Counted from the stretch's first letter, positions 46,669 through 57,530 are shown. The stretch: DNA of 64,000 nucleotides from Shinisaurus crocodilurus (GCA_021292165.1 JAHFWL010000945.1:1-64000); one strand, 5' to 3'. Translations and numbers: made by a program. Notes: generated from the sequence alone by a model not told the origin.

Positions 46669-47094
46669 ATTTATTTATTTATTACATTTACATACCACCT
46701 TTTTTCCCCTCGCGAGGAACCCAAGGTGGCTTACATGATCCTCCTCCTCTCCAGTTTATTTTCATAACAACCCTCTGATGTAGGTTAGGCTGAGAGTCAG
46801 TGACTGGCCCAAAGTCATGCAATGAGCTTCATGGCTGAGTGGGAACCAGGGCCAGTGCAAGGCAGTTTGGTGCAGTTTGGTGACCTAGGCAAGATCAGAT
46901 ATTTAGCGCCCCCCCTTCCCACTTGAGCCCTCCCCCCCTTCCCACTTGAGCCCTCCCTCCCTATTTCTGGCGCCCCCTTTAGCCCTGCGCCCTAGCAAGC
47001 TGCCTAGTTGGCCTAATGGTAGCACCGGCCCTGGTGGGAACTAGAACCCAGATCTCCTAAATCCCAGCCCAACCCTCTAACTACACCACACTGA
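46669..47094 (-). mobile_element. tRNA-derived SINE, split by a hAT
   Basis: Minus-strand SINE of the 12708 family: tail TTTATTTATTTATTACATTT and CCCAAGGTGGCTTAC at the left, body GTAGGTTAGGCTGAGAGTCA, then after the hAT insertion the B box region GGGAACTAGAACCCAGATC and A box side TCTAACTACACCACACTG at the right. Confidence 0.88.
46847..47033. mobile_element. Short hAT nested in the SINE, exact 8-bp duplication
   Basis: Ends CAGGGCCAGTGC and GCACCGGCCCTG are inverted repeats. The flanks GTGGGAAC (46839-46846 and 47034-47041) are an exact 8-bp duplication of SINE sequence. The interior contains a tandem repeat of TTCCCACTTGAGCCCTCCC. Non-autonomous. Confidence 0.93.
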
Positions 47095-47268
47095 TTGCCA
47101 TGTTGAACTCTCCAAATTGGAGAGTTGTGAAATTTGTTTCACTTGATGGAGCTGCAGTTTTTGCAAATAACTTAGCACATGGAGATCTACCAGGAATATA
47201 AAGTGTTCTCATAGTGTATCCCTCCGTAAGATCCATGATACGATCCATGTGATGAGTCCTTGTAAACA

Positions 47269-47343
47269 TTATAGCCATTTCATGGAGCATACACCATGCT
47301 GAAGTATTTTCAGCAACTTCCTGGGTGCTAATTTGCCCTGACT
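47269..47343. repeat. Local duplication, copy 1
   Basis: TATAGCCATTTCATGGAGCA through GCCCTGACTAGT is repeated at 47762-47837 with only a few differences (GGGTGCTAATT versus GGGCAATAATT). Confidence 0.9.
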
Positions 47344-47510
47344 AGTTTCTTTTTCCAGTAACTATCAGTTAGGACCTGCTCACAACTTTCCAAAATGGAA
47401 TGTTTTCATGGCACTGAATGTTTAGGATTAATTGGAGAGTCTGTTACTGTGCCTCCCAGTTTTAAATACATAAATAAGTCCCTAACAGTGCAATCATATA
47501 CAGTATATTA

Positions 47511-47761
47511 CAGCCATGCCTTGGATTGAGAGCATAATTCGTTCCGGAAACGTGCTTATAATCCAAAACACCCTTATATCAAAACGAAATCCCCCAAAAA
47601 AAATTGTACAGAGATTTTTAATTTAAGCCATACTACAGTACTTGTATCGCAAGACGTCACTTGTATATCAAGTAAAAAAAAAAATTAAATAAATATTTAA
47701 AAATTTGCTTGTCTTGCAAAACGCTCTCAAACCAAGTTACTTGCAATCCAAGGTATTACTG
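47511..47761. mobile_element. Tigger-type MITE (251 bp)
   Basis: Inverted ends CAGCCATGCCTTGGATTGAG and the complement of CAGTAATACCTTGGATTGCA, with TA at 47509-47510 and 47762-47763. Interior TAATTCGTTCCGGAAACGTG is shared with the large element at 17496, and the whole is about 95% identical to 50787-51034. No transposase. Confidence 0.9.
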
Positions 47762-47837
47762 TATAGCCATTTCATGGAGCATACACCATGCTGAAGTATT
47801 TTCAGCAACTTCCTGGGCAATAATTTGCCCTGACTAG
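47762..47837. repeat. Local duplication, copy 2, abutting the Tigger MITE
   Basis: Repeats 47269-47343 and starts exactly at the Tigger 3' boundary. Confidence 0.9.
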
Positions 47838-48911
47838 TATAATTTATACATGTCTGCTCAGAAGTAAAGCCTGTTCAGTTCAGTGGGACTTACCCCCAGG
47901 CAAGTGTGAGAGCTCTTGAGTTAAGCTCAGTTGGTCTCAACTGAGGTTTGTTGAGACTCTCTCAGGCCAAAGCACACATTACTTTAAAGATTAAACACAT
48001 TCCTAGCAGCTACATCTTTTTCTTTATTACCCTAGAGTAAATGCATGGGTTCTGGTGTGGATTGGGGTCCTAGTGTCAGAATAGGGGGGCTTTAACATTC
48101 CCCCCACCGCTGTGGTCCCAATCTGTGTGGGGAAGGGGGGCTTCACCTGCAATTTATATTGCAAAATAGTGATAAATTGCAGGCCACAAGGGGGATTGAT
48201 TTACGCCAATTTGATTTAAATCAATCCGCCCTGCACACATCCAACAAAATTGTTTGAGTAGGATTTGATGTGATACTCAAAGCCAGCAATCCATCTATTC
48301 AGCTACACCAGGTTGTCCTGTTGTTTCAAGAGCAGGTATGAAATTACTGCACAGTTAAGTCTTCACACACATGAAGCTTTTCCACCATGGTATGTTTTCT
48401 CATATTACATTTCTATGATAATTGCACAAACTCAGGGCAGGAATGTTTAGCATAAAACAAACACACAGACACATATTCATATATGCAAAATATAAAACAC
48501 TAGGGTATTTTTAGGCTTTAAATAAATAATGATGTTTATGTTGGTAATATAAGTGTTTGTATTTTTCAATTATTCAAGTCCTTCAGACACATCTCATGTT
48601 TGCTATATTTGTTGTATTTATTTAAATTTGTTTCTTCAGAATGTTTTCCAGACTTTCAGGAGGAGTTCAGTGTCTATGCATACTTCATTTCTGAAGCAAG
48701 GAAAATAATGCCACTTTATTTCCTCTTGGTAAGGATTTTATGCTTCTTTTATCTTAAAGACAACTCTCAAGATCATTTTTAGGCCGCTCATCCTCTGAGG
48801 TGACTTATTTTTTATCAGCCTAGATTGAATACTAAAGTGGTTGTCTGTGTAGCAAGTGCCTAAAAAAATATGACTATGCAGATGGATAAGAAGTCCCCAA
48901 AGTATGTCTGA
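47838..48911. other. Intronic sequence with two MITE fragments
   Basis: At 47838-47905 CATGTCTGCTCAGAAGTAAA is the AATCCTA-type. At about 47972-48135, GGCCAAAGCACACATTACTT ... CTACATCTTTTTC ... CCTAGAGTAAATGCATGGGT is one arm of family 6 (see 53259). The rest is unrecognised. Confidence 0.5.
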
Positions 48912-49140
48912 GGGCCAAAACAAACATTACATTTAGGCCGCAATCCCATGCAAGTTTAGACAGAAAATTTGCATGGGATTGCAACTATAATGTATGTTTC
49001 GCAGCTACGTCTTCTTTTAATCTTTACTCTAGAGTAGGTGAAGAGCCTAATCCAGATATTAAAAGTCATGCTACTCCCCATGCTAGGGATCCAATCCAGA
49101 TCAGGAGCCCTGCACCTATTTTGGAGTGAGATCCATACAC
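48912..49140. mobile_element. MITE of family 6 with a nested mini-foldback
   Basis: GGGCCAAAACAAACATTACA, then after a nested insert GCAGCTACGTCTTCTTTTAA, TACTCTAGAGTAGGTGAAGA and AATCCAGATCAGGAGCCCTG follow the 53259-53483 family. The insert 48940-48982 is a 43-bp hairpin, GCAATCCCATGCAAGTTTAG / AAATTTGCATGGGATTGC. Confidence 0.7.
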
Positions 49141-50330
49141 ATGCATAGGATTTCATACCCTCCAACATTTCACAGATGAAAATAGGGACACACATGTGGA
49201 TTTGTAAGAGGTATGGTTAAGCAACATGAAGGTGTGATCAAGAGGGCATGGCCAGGCAACATGAGGGCATGGCCAGGCAACCAAAGGGCATGGTCAACTA
49301 CAATAGTTATTGGAGAAAACACACAAAATCTTATATATTATCATTATTACATTACTATATATTATTTTATAATATTTTATTAGTGGCTTTTGTATTTTTT
49401 TAAAACCTTATTTAAACCCTTAATTGTTGATATCTTGTGTTTTCCATGGGGGGGGTGTCAGTGCTTGCAGGGCAATCTCTATTTGTTTTAAAATTGTCAG
49501 GATTGGTCCCACATTTTCAGGGCAGTTGGAGGAGAAGAAGAGAAGAAGGAGATGCAGAGGAGGGGGAGCTTTGGGGGGGGATACAAAAAGACACATTGGG
49601 GTTTTGAGCCCCTTCAGCATTTTGCTCCAACACCCCTACTCTGGTTTTTAAGCACAAAGAGTAACTTTGAGGGGCTGAACAGCTTTGTTGTTGTTTGTTA
49701 TTGTGGAAAGGCCCCAGTTTAAAGCACTTTGTGTTCTATTCACACAATTTAGATTTAAAGAAACACTTAAACTAGAATAATCTTACAGAATTTAACTAAC
49801 TTGAATCAAATTAAAACAAACAGTGCAATCCTATACACAGTTACTCAGGAGTAAGTACAAATGTCTTCAATGGGTCTTACTTACTTACCAGGGGGTCAGA
49901 AGCAGCTGCTAGAGCACGCACGCACGCACATCCTCAGTCTGTTCCCTTCTTGCTTAAAGGGTATATGGGCAAAATCCACAGCTAACCTAAATAGCTTGCT
50001 GGGAGGAGGCAGGGGAATTCTGGGATCTGCATAACAAATTGGGACTCTGCATAACAAAGTAGGAAGCCCTGATGGCTTAAGTGCTTGCAGGACTGTCCCT
50101 GCAAATTCTGGGCAATTGGAGAGTATGGGATTTCCATCTTTTTTTCTCTCTTGCAAATTTCTGGTGCCTTTAAGCATGTGTGGCTTAATCAACAACTGAA
50201 ACTGACCCCAAGCAGTGCATTTTCATACTGGGAAAGAAAAAAAAATCCTATCAAATTTTGAAATGTCATGTTTTAGTAAAAACCTTGTCAGCAGGGGAGG
50301 TGTGTGTGTGTGTGTGTGGGATTAACCATC
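49141..50330. other. Intronic sequence with a short MITE and a (GT)n
   Basis: A GGCATGGCCAGGCAACATGA-like motif repeats three times at 49240-49290. An AATCCTA-type MITE lies at 49823-49887 and (GT)n at 50300-50318. Confidence 0.5.
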
Positions 50331-50460
50331 ATAATTTATTTATTTATTTTATTTATTATATTTATTAATCGCCCATCTGGCCAGACATCCGGCCACTCTG
50401 AGCAATTTACAATCCAATAAATACAAGAGGGGGGGGGGAACACACACACACAGTATAAAA
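50331..50460 (-). repeat. L2 3' end, minus orientation
   Basis: (TTTA)n then ATCGCCCATCTGGCCAGACA and CCGGCCACTCTGAGCAA matches the inverted 3' end of the L2 at 62793. Confidence 0.75.
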
Positions 50461-50786
50461 CACAATTAAAAACAGAACAAAATTTAAAACTACATGCATT
50501 ATATTTATGCCCACACAAGCAGTTCAGCTAAAGCCAATTGCAGCTGTTATTTCATCAAAGCGTTCTTCAGCTATGGAGCCAGCAGCATCCTCATTGTTCA
50601 GCAAAGTATTGCCTCAGTCTGTAGGCAATACAGGCCCACCTAACTGTAAACTGACTGGAATCTTGGCATAATCTGGGCCTGCCGATAAAGGCCTACAATG
50701 CATGAGGTGAGCCACTTGGAGATAGAGTTGCCATATGGCTTGGTTGCCCAGGTTTTGCCCAAAGTGCAGGGGGGAGAGAGACAGTA

Positions 50787-51034
50787 CAGTCATGCCTTGG
50801 ATTGAGAGCATAATTCGTTCCAGAAACATGCTTGTAATCCAAACACTCTTATATCAAAATGAAATCCCCCCAAAAAAATTTGTACAGAGATTTTTAATTT
50901 AAGCCGTACTACAGTACTTGTATTGCAAGACGTCGCTTGTATATCAAGTAAAAAAAATTAAATAAATATTTAAAAATTTGCTTGTCTTGCAAAATGCTCT
51001 CAAACCAAGTTACTTGTAATCCAAGGTATTACTG
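50787..51034. mobile_element. Tigger-type MITE (248 bp)
   Basis: CAGTCATGCCTTGGATTGAG at the left and the complement of CAGTAATACCTTGGATTACA at the right, TA on both sides (50785-50786, 51035-51036). Near-identical to 47511-47761, so recent activity. Confidence 0.92.
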
Positions 51035-51391
51035 TATATGGTTTGTCCCAGCCCTAGGAGCTGCTGCCAGAAGCAACTGTGAGGGGTCCTTTTGTCCTAT
51101 TAAGGATAGTTATAAAAGCTTAGGTCATTATAGATTATTTCAGTCACCCACAGGGCTACCTTTGTGATGTCTTTCACGCTGTACTCCTTAATGAAGACAT
51201 TTGCCCTGGGAGAGGCTTTTTCCATCTTGCCTCTCCTGGTGTCTGCTGCCTAGAGACAGCCATCAAGGGGGTTGCCATGCCCGCCCTTTCTTGGCCCAAG
51301 ATGTGGGACCCTGCTGAGAGGAACATCCCTTTCTGTTGCTTGCGGATGGACTGTCGGAAATACCTTGTGGTTATTTTGTTTTATCTTTTTT

Positions 51392-51632
51392 TATTATTTA
51401 TTTATTTATTATATTTATACCCCGCCTTTTTTCCTGCAAGGAACTCAAGGCAGCTTACATAATCCTCCTCATCCTCCTCTCCATTTATCCTCACAACAAC
51501 CCTGTGAGGTAGGTTAGGCTGAGAGTGAGTGATTGGCCCAAAGTCACCCAGTGAGTTTCATGGCCGAGCGGGGACTAGAACCTGGATCTCCTGAGTCCCA
51601 GTCCAATACTCTCACCATTATGCCACACTGGC
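51392..51632 (-). mobile_element. tRNA-derived SINE
   Basis: Full-length minus-strand copy: (TTTA)n tail, ACCCCGCCTTTTTTCCTGCA, body CACAACAACCCTGTGAGGTA, B box complement GGACTAGAACC, A box complement CTCACCATTATGCCACACTG. In the sense orientation of CSMD3. Confidence 0.92.
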
Positions 51633-52106
51633 TTTTTTCTCTCTCTTATGCTACTGGTTTGGTGTGAGTGAGGTATCTTATTGTTAGGTCTCTTAATATG
51701 AACTGTTGAATTTTTTTTTTTTAATGTTAATGTTGTTATTGGTACATGATACTGTTAACTGACCTATTGGTATGTTTCATGTTCAATTCAATGTTTTGAT
51801 ATGTTTTAAATTGTCAATATTATATTAATATTTAACATGACATTGTAATTATAGTTATGACTGTTGTATTTAAATTGTGCTCAAAGCAGTTCACAAAATA
51901 GACAATGTGAAAAATGTGGTATACACATAAATTGATTGACTATGTCGCTTGGTGCCCATTTTGTCCATTAGCTGACCCAGATTCCCATCTTTCTAAAAAA
52001 AATACTTCTGGATGCAGCCTCTAGCTCAGAGATAAGAGGCAAAATGTGCAAGCAGCATTATGTTTAATCTTTTAGTGGGATTATGAGTTTGTTTCCAACT
52101 CCAATT
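51633..52106. other. Intronic sequence, nothing recognised
   Basis: AT-rich, possibly an old LINE tail at 51740-51930 (AATTGTGCTCAAAGCAGTTC). No exon. Confidence 0.4.
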
Positions 52107-52114
52107 ATTGTAGC

Positions 52115-52462
52115 TAGTGCTGGCTCCAGGTTTGGAAGCCCCTTTGTCAAGGCACCCTCAATGGGTCCTCTCCTTTAGTGAGTCTACCTACTCACTGCCA
52201 TTGTCACCAGCTGCTTTTGCTCCTCATTCTCTTTCTCATCATTGCTTGCTCAACTGGTAGAGACGAGTCAATGAGCAAGTATCCAGTGGCATCTACTGCT
52301 CCTCCTTCTTACCAACCCTGTTATCTGGACTAGAGCGAGAGGCAGACAAACAAGAAGGTTTCAGAGGAGTAGCAACTTGGGGGGGGGGCTTGCTAGTGAG
52401 CCTCTACTGGGGCATGGGCCCTTGGCCCATGCTCACCATGCCTACCTTTGATGCCAGCCCTG
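52115..52462. mobile_element. Non-autonomous hAT, exact 8-bp duplication
   Basis: Ends TAGTGCTGGCTCC and GATGCCAGCCCTG are inverted repeats. The 8-bp duplication ATTGTAGC flanks it (52107-52114, 52463-52470). The second copy is 57145-57530. Chance frames only. Confidence 0.92.
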
Positions 52463-52470
52463 ATTGTAGC

Positions 52471-53258
52471 CAGTTATGTAAGTCACAGCTAGGTTTGACA
52501 TGTAAGGGAAGTAGTGATGTCTATTGAGATAGGGAAAAAATAGAGTAACTGTTTAATTGTTCAGAAGTGGAATTTCTTGGTTCCTTTTGAAGTTATTTTT
52601 CCCACTGCTTGCCCCAAGGCAGAAGTGACAGCTGCCTGTAAAGTCAGTGGAGAAATTTGGGATTTACGTGTACCTATGGTTAGCATGCCCTCACATAAAA
52701 GGTAGGAGCAAAGACAGGAGTTCATCTTCTTCCTTCTATCCGAGCTCTTATTTCATGAGGATAGTATATGTATTTTTCTTGTTACTTTTCAAACCTACAC
52801 TGCCAATGCTACTACAGTCTATTATCTCCATATTGCCGCTTGAGGAAGAAGCTATAGTGGACAGTGGCTTACAACAGACCCACAATGTAGTCCACTGTAG
52901 ATACTGCAGGTCAGAGGTGTAGCTGAGGCTGATTTGGATTTTCAGCCCCAAATCCCTGCTTCAAACATCCTTCAGTTGCAGCACAGGCCCATCTAGTTTA
53001 ATTGCCCCCTCCCAGAGCAAATCCAATTCTCAGTTGCATGCAGAAACCTTGTGTTCCATTGACTTACATAGAGATAAAATACATATATTTTTAAACCTTT
53101 AATAATAAAACATTGTATGCAAATTAAAAATGCATAATTACAAATGATCTGCATGCAAATTATTTGCTAATTATGCAAGTTTTATTTTTTAAATTGGCCA
53201 GATTGGGGGAACTGGAGTATGGCAAAGCTACCTGGACAGCAGCTCCAGAATCACTAAC
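52471..53258. other. Intronic sequence, nothing recognised
   Basis: No exon. ATGCAAATTA-type AT-rich tracts at 53110-53180. Confidence 0.4.
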
Positions 53259-53483
53259 GGCCAAAACAGATACTACTTTAAATCTGTTCCTAGCAGCTGT
53301 GCCTTTTTTATTTTAATTTTTACTCTAGAGTAGGAGCAGGGAGTTGATCCAGGTTTAAAAGCCCCCCATACCTCTCATACACTAGGATCCCAATCCAGAT
53401 TAGGTTCCCTGTGCCTACTCTAGAGTAAAAAAGGGGGAGACTTAGCTGTTAGACACAGATTTAAAGTAATGTCTGTTTTGGCC
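53259..53483. mobile_element. Foldback MITE, family 6
   Basis: GGCCAAAACAGATACTACTT, TTTACTCTAGAGTAGGAGCA and AATCCAG on the left pair with CTACTCTAGAGTAAAAAAGG and AAGTAATGTCTGTTTTGGCC on the right. The best-preserved copy of the family also at 47972 and 48912. Confidence 0.9.
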
Positions 53484-53689
53484 CTAACCCTTGAGAGTAG
53501 TTTGTCCAGTTATAGTGAACAAGTACTCTTATAAGATATAGCACAACCATATTTTATCTTCAGTGTACCTTGCCCTCCAATGACACTGATTTTTCCAGCA
53601 GTCCCATTTCCCCCCTATTTGTCTCTGGAAAATCACTACCCCAAACACGTGCCATTTTGTATGACTGTCTTCTTGCACCAGGGTTAGGT

Positions 53690-53815
53690 TCCCTGCCAAC
53701 AAAGGCCCTGCCTGTGGGATCCTGCAGACAGCTGGTTGGCCACTGTGTGAAAGAATGCTGGACTAGATGGACCCTTGGTCTGATCCAGCATGGCTCTTCC
53801 TATGTTCTTATGATT
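53690..53815 (+). repeat. CR1-type 3' end
   Basis: GAATGCTGGACTAGATGGAC, TTGGTCTGATCCAGCATGGC and the terminal TATGTTCTTATG are a reptile CR1 3' end. Confidence 0.75.
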
Positions 53816-54472
53816 TAGTTTGCTTCTCTGTAGCCACTTTTAAGCCTTTTTAAAAATCAGGAAATCTAATCATGTGTGAAGAAATTCAACTATTCAGCCA
53901 ATTTGTATATGTTCTTATTTATAAAACGATCCATTAGTGGGTTTTGTTTTCAGTAGTTTAGAGCAGGGAAGGGCAGACTTCAGGCTTGCAAGATCTAGAA
54001 TCCCAATATCCACCAACTGGAGCCTGGTGCAAATGACATACACTTAGAATTAAAGACTCCTGAGCCCAGGAATTTTGTTTTGAGTACCAGAACCAAATGG
54101 AGATTGCAGCTCTTCCACATGAAAATCCACTCCTGGTAATGCCAAGATTTCTTCTTTTCATCAGTATAATTTGGGACAGGGAGTAATTTTATGGCTGCTA
54201 CTGTTAAACAATTGGGAGTCATAAATGCTTCTTGATCTACTGCAAGTCACCCAGATTGCTTTCAGTAGATCCAGATCTACCTTCTGCCCACCCCTGATTT
54301 AGAAGCTGTTCTTGCCAGATGGGTTAAAAGATCATAGAAGGTGGGTTTAAGTTAAATCATGGGAATAAACATACAAAGTCTATTTGTTATCTTGCTCATT
54401 CTAATCCTCTCAGCATCTACTAGGATGGATTTCTAGCATCAGATTTTAAGGGGAATATGTATTTTCCTAACT
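53816..54472. other. Intronic sequence, nothing recognised
   Basis: Possible old MITE around 53960-54295 (GGGCAGACTTCAGGC ... ACCTTCTGCCCACCC), poorly paired. Confidence 0.35.
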
Positions 54473-54866
54473 AAGGGTACAATCCAATTTGGATGGCCTT
54501 AGCCCTCCGGACTTGGAGGATTACAGGCATCCTACGCAGGGCTGGAGGAGCATGGAGGTGAAGGTTGCTTCTGTGCTCCTCCCACCCTGCAAAGCTCTTA
54601 GATGGGCAGTATTGACCATCTAAGTGCCACACTGTGGAGGGGCAGGGAAGGAGGCTGAAGTGCTGACAGGATACCTCATATCGTGGTGGTGCTGGTCTCG
54701 TCCCCTCCCCATGGAATGCCCACAAAACCCCTTCTCCAAGGTTGCATTTGCAACCTCGGAGAAGCAGCTGGTTCAGTTCTTTCCACGGCAGCTTGGGGAG
54801 TGGGGAGGCAGTCTGAGCTCAGAGTTCCAGCTTGATGCTGTCTAGCGGCCATAGGATTGTGCTGTA
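54473..54866 (+). mobile_element. Palindromic DNA element, family 4
   Basis: GTACAATCCAATTTGGATGG at the left and GGCCATAGGATTGTGC at the right. A central hairpin TCTTAGATGGGCAG...CCATCTAAG, and the 3' half (GCAGCTGGTTCAGTTCTTTC, CACGGCAGC) is shared with 59701-60420. Confidence 0.65.
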
Positions 54867-55743
54867 AGAGAATCAGGACATAGAATTATGGCCCTGGTGG
54901 CAGGAGTGTTCTAGTTGAACACACTGGAGGACACCAGGTTTGGGAAGGCTGGTATAACAGATCAGCCCAGGAAATTGAAACTTGAGAAACCTAGTAACTA
55001 TTTGAATAGTGAACCAGAAACTAAAGGGAAAAAAACCTACTGTCTTTCTGATAGGTGAAGAAGTTAAGAGAGAGAGTTAGAACAGTGTAGGGGTCCCCAA
55101 TGCAGTGCCCACAGGCAATGCAATAGATTATTATGTGAATATTGTTTTCTGTTGCTGTATTTATTATGGGAGTTTGTGTGTTTTTTGATCTTTTATCTTA
55201 GGGTTTTTAAATACCCATAGAACTTTGTTATCATGTGGCATAAATGTTATATGAACAAATAAATACATCCTAGTCACATGCTACATTATCAAGCTGATAA
55301 CTGTGTTCCCATGGCAGATTTAAGTTGTCTATTTTTTTAATTCTGGAATGACATGTAAAATAAGAAATGTATTGAAATGGGTTCCCAGCTAGTTAAACAT
55401 CTCAATGCAATTCAATACTAGTACAAGCTAGGTAAATTAGATTTTTTTTATTAACTCTGGCAGTTTGTGGCTGGCAGCAGCCTGTTTAAATTTTTTTCCA
55501 TCTAGCTCGATCCTCCTTCTCCCTGTTCACAGATCTGACACTCGATACAAAATTGAACTGCGAATCAGAAAGCTTTTGCTCGATGGCAGTGAATCGCGAT
55601 TTTTTACCACATCTCTAGTGCAGGCAGCTATGCAAAGCAAATGTAGTGAATACTGGGTATTCGTACAAACATGTATCAGATAAATTTTAAAAGCAACAAT
55701 CCAAGAATATGAGTTATTTTCCCTCCACAACTGCAAATGTTAC
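54867..55743. other. Intronic sequence next to the CSMD3 exon
   Basis: A fragment of the AACATCTGGAGG-type MITE at 54890-54955 (CTGGAGGACACCAGGTTTGG). No other exon. Confidence 0.45.
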
Positions 55744-55830
55744 CTAAAGTCTGAGCCTATCCGTTTCCATTCTCAGGTTCTCCAGGATCTGGACACAAAT
55801 TGGATGCCTGTTTAATACCTCCTTCATTTA
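55744..55830 (-). CDS. CSMD3: CSMD3 exon, linker and start of sushi/CCP domain (one base short)
   Basis: The acceptor is TTTTGCAG after a long pyrimidine run and the donor is AG/GTAAC. Entering in phase 1, the exon reads NEGGIKQASNLCPDPGEPEN and then G. The CPDPGEPENG segment carries the first cysteine of a sushi (CCP) domain. After it, the family expects KRIGSDF, and these residues are present only if one A is added to the run opposite 55764-55766. As written, the frame hits TAG a few codons later. The phases confirm this: the exon is 87 nt, while 88 nt is needed to join the phase-2 start of the next exon. So this is either a sequencing or assembly error in a homopolymer or a real frameshift. 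Everything else (splice sites, similarity) looks functional. Confidence 0.85.
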
Positions 55831-56114
55831 CTGCAAAAGAAAAGAAAAAAAGAACAATGTAATTTTTTAATGATTCACAGATTTATTTTCTGCATATCTA
55901 GGATTTACCTGAAAATATCAAACAGCCAATAGACTATACAGCTGACAAGGAATAAAGGTTTGGGAAGCTTTTTCCCATTTATACCCTATTATTATGAAGC
56001 AGGATCAAACAACTTGTGGATCACCAATATAAAGACAATCTTGTTGTAAGCAAACTCCAGATTCCTTCTCGTAATCAGATTTTTAGAAAAGAATATTTGC
56101 TGTGAAACAGAGCC

Positions 56115-56150
<36 letters not shown>

Positions 56151-56348
56151 ATTCCTTTGAAAATTGGAAGTCTAAAGGCACAGGACATTAATAACTTTAA
56201 TATTTATAACAGTTCTTTGGAAATCTTGAAACAGGTCACAAACATTTCCATCTACATTTGTGACATAAGTGTTGCCAGAACTTAAATAATAGAAAGAGAA
56301 TTAAATGTTAAGTACTCCTGGACCATTATAATGTACCCCAAATATACT
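55831..56348. other. Intronic sequence with a (TA)n tract
   Basis: (TA)n microsatellite at 56118-56147. No exon. Confidence 0.6.
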
Positions 56349-56494
56349 AGATCAGCCTTCCCCAACTTCGTGCCCTCCAAATGGTTTTTGACTACAATTC
56401 CCATCAGCCCCAGCCAGTGCAACCAATGCTCATGGTGATGGTAGTTGTAGTCCAAAACATCTGGCAGGCATTAGGTTGTGTAAGGCTTTCCTAG
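56349..56494. mobile_element. MITE with AGCCTTCCCCAAC ends
   Basis: ATCAGCCTTCCCCAACTTCG, TGCCCTCCAAATGG and CTACAATTCCCATCAGCCCC pair with GATGGTAGTTGTAGTCCAAA, CATCTGGCAGGCA and TGTAAGGCTTTCCTAG. The related copy is 58144-58273; fragments lie at 1420 and 54890. Confidence 0.85.
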
Positions 56495-57144
56495 ATACTG
56501 ATGTTTAAGGATCACAAGAAGGGCCAAAGTATTTAAAGATCCATCAACTCTTATTAAAACAGATAAGAATCACATGCATTTTGCTTTATAATCACTAGTG
56601 GCAACCTACGAAGCTTTCATTTATGCAGAGTTGCTGCCCACAGTGGTTCAGAGGAAGGGAGTGGTGGTACAGTCCTGCAACCTCCCCATCTGTTCAGCTC
56701 CAGGGGTGCAGTTTACCTATTGACAGTGCCATGTTGCAGATAGGAGCCCTCAGGGAATGCAGGCTTAGTGAACTGTGAAAATGTACACCCTGTTTATGTA
56801 ATGACTGCAATGAAGTACTCAATATGAGTATCAAATATGTTCTAGAAGAAATACTATATGAAAGTACTTGGTTTGTATTACAAAGCTATTATTCTATAAT
56901 ACATAAAAACAAACAAAAACAAACTGAGATTACTGATAAAGTTTGCATTCAACAGGATAAATGCATATTCTGAGGGTTTCCATGCCTGTTCACCTGGATA
57001 TATTCTGAAACCTATTGTTTTAAATTTATCTAACCAGCTGGCACATTTGAAGAACTGCAGCATTCCTTGTTGCAATGATCATGTTGTATTTGTAACTTAA
57101 GGTGGAGGTGGTATTGGTCTATCAGAGGAAATAAATATTCAGAC
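56495..57144. other. Intronic sequence, nothing recognised
   Basis: No exon or nameable repeat. Confidence 0.4.
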
Positions 57145-57530
57145 CAGTGCTGGCTCCAGGTTTCTGGGGGCCCTTGAGCAAGACACTCTCACCCTCAATG
57201 TCCCCCCACCACTCAGTGAGTCTGCTTTCTCACCACCATTGTCACCAGCTGCTATTGTTCCTCATCCTTTCTCTCCTCGTCATCACTACTTGCTTGCTCG
57301 ACATGTAGACAGCCAGTGAGTAAATACACAGTGGCATCTACTGCTCCTTCTTCTCACCATCACTGCTATCTGGGCCAGAGTGAGAAGCAGGTGAACAAGC
57401 AGGTTTCATTGGCGAAGAGGAGGAACAACTCCAGGGGGCTCTTGTCAGTGAGCCCCTGCTGAGGTCCCACAGGCCAGCAGCAGGTGCCCAACCATGCCTA
57501 GCCTTGACACAGGTCCTGTCAAATTTCTTC
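57145..57530. mobile_element. Non-autonomous hAT, second copy of the 52115 family
   Basis: CAGTGCTGGCTCCAGGTTTC at the left, then AGTGAGTCTGCTTTCTCACC, ATTGTCACCAGCTGCTATTG and GTGGCATCTACTGCTCC run collinear with 52115-52462. The ends have drifted and the target duplication is no longer recognisable. Confidence 0.8.

Larger units (their letters stand above)
10962..55830 (-). other. CSMD3: Partial CSMD3 gene span, three exons visible
   Basis: The three minus-strand exons at 55744-55830, 45167-45291 and 10962-11083 belong to one transcript: domain order (sushi followed by CUB), splice phases and protein similarity all agree. Introns are about 10,452 and 34,083 bp. CSMD proteins are very large single-pass membrane proteins of neurons with alternating CUB and sushi domains; the gene is known for very long introns, which fits here. 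The residues match my memory of CSMD3 better than CSMD1 or CSMD2: for instance CPDPGEPENG where CSMD1 has CPDPGIPENG, and FAAWSDHRPVC. Earlier exons should lie beyond the right edge and later ones beyond the left edge; I found none of either in the window, but short exons could be missed by eye. Every transposon from 11.1 to 55.7 kb is intronic. Confidence 0.85.

Noticed and set aside
55465..55683. 72-residue frame just downstream of a CSMD3 exon
   Set aside because: On the opposite strand, with no CUB or sushi signature and no splice context.
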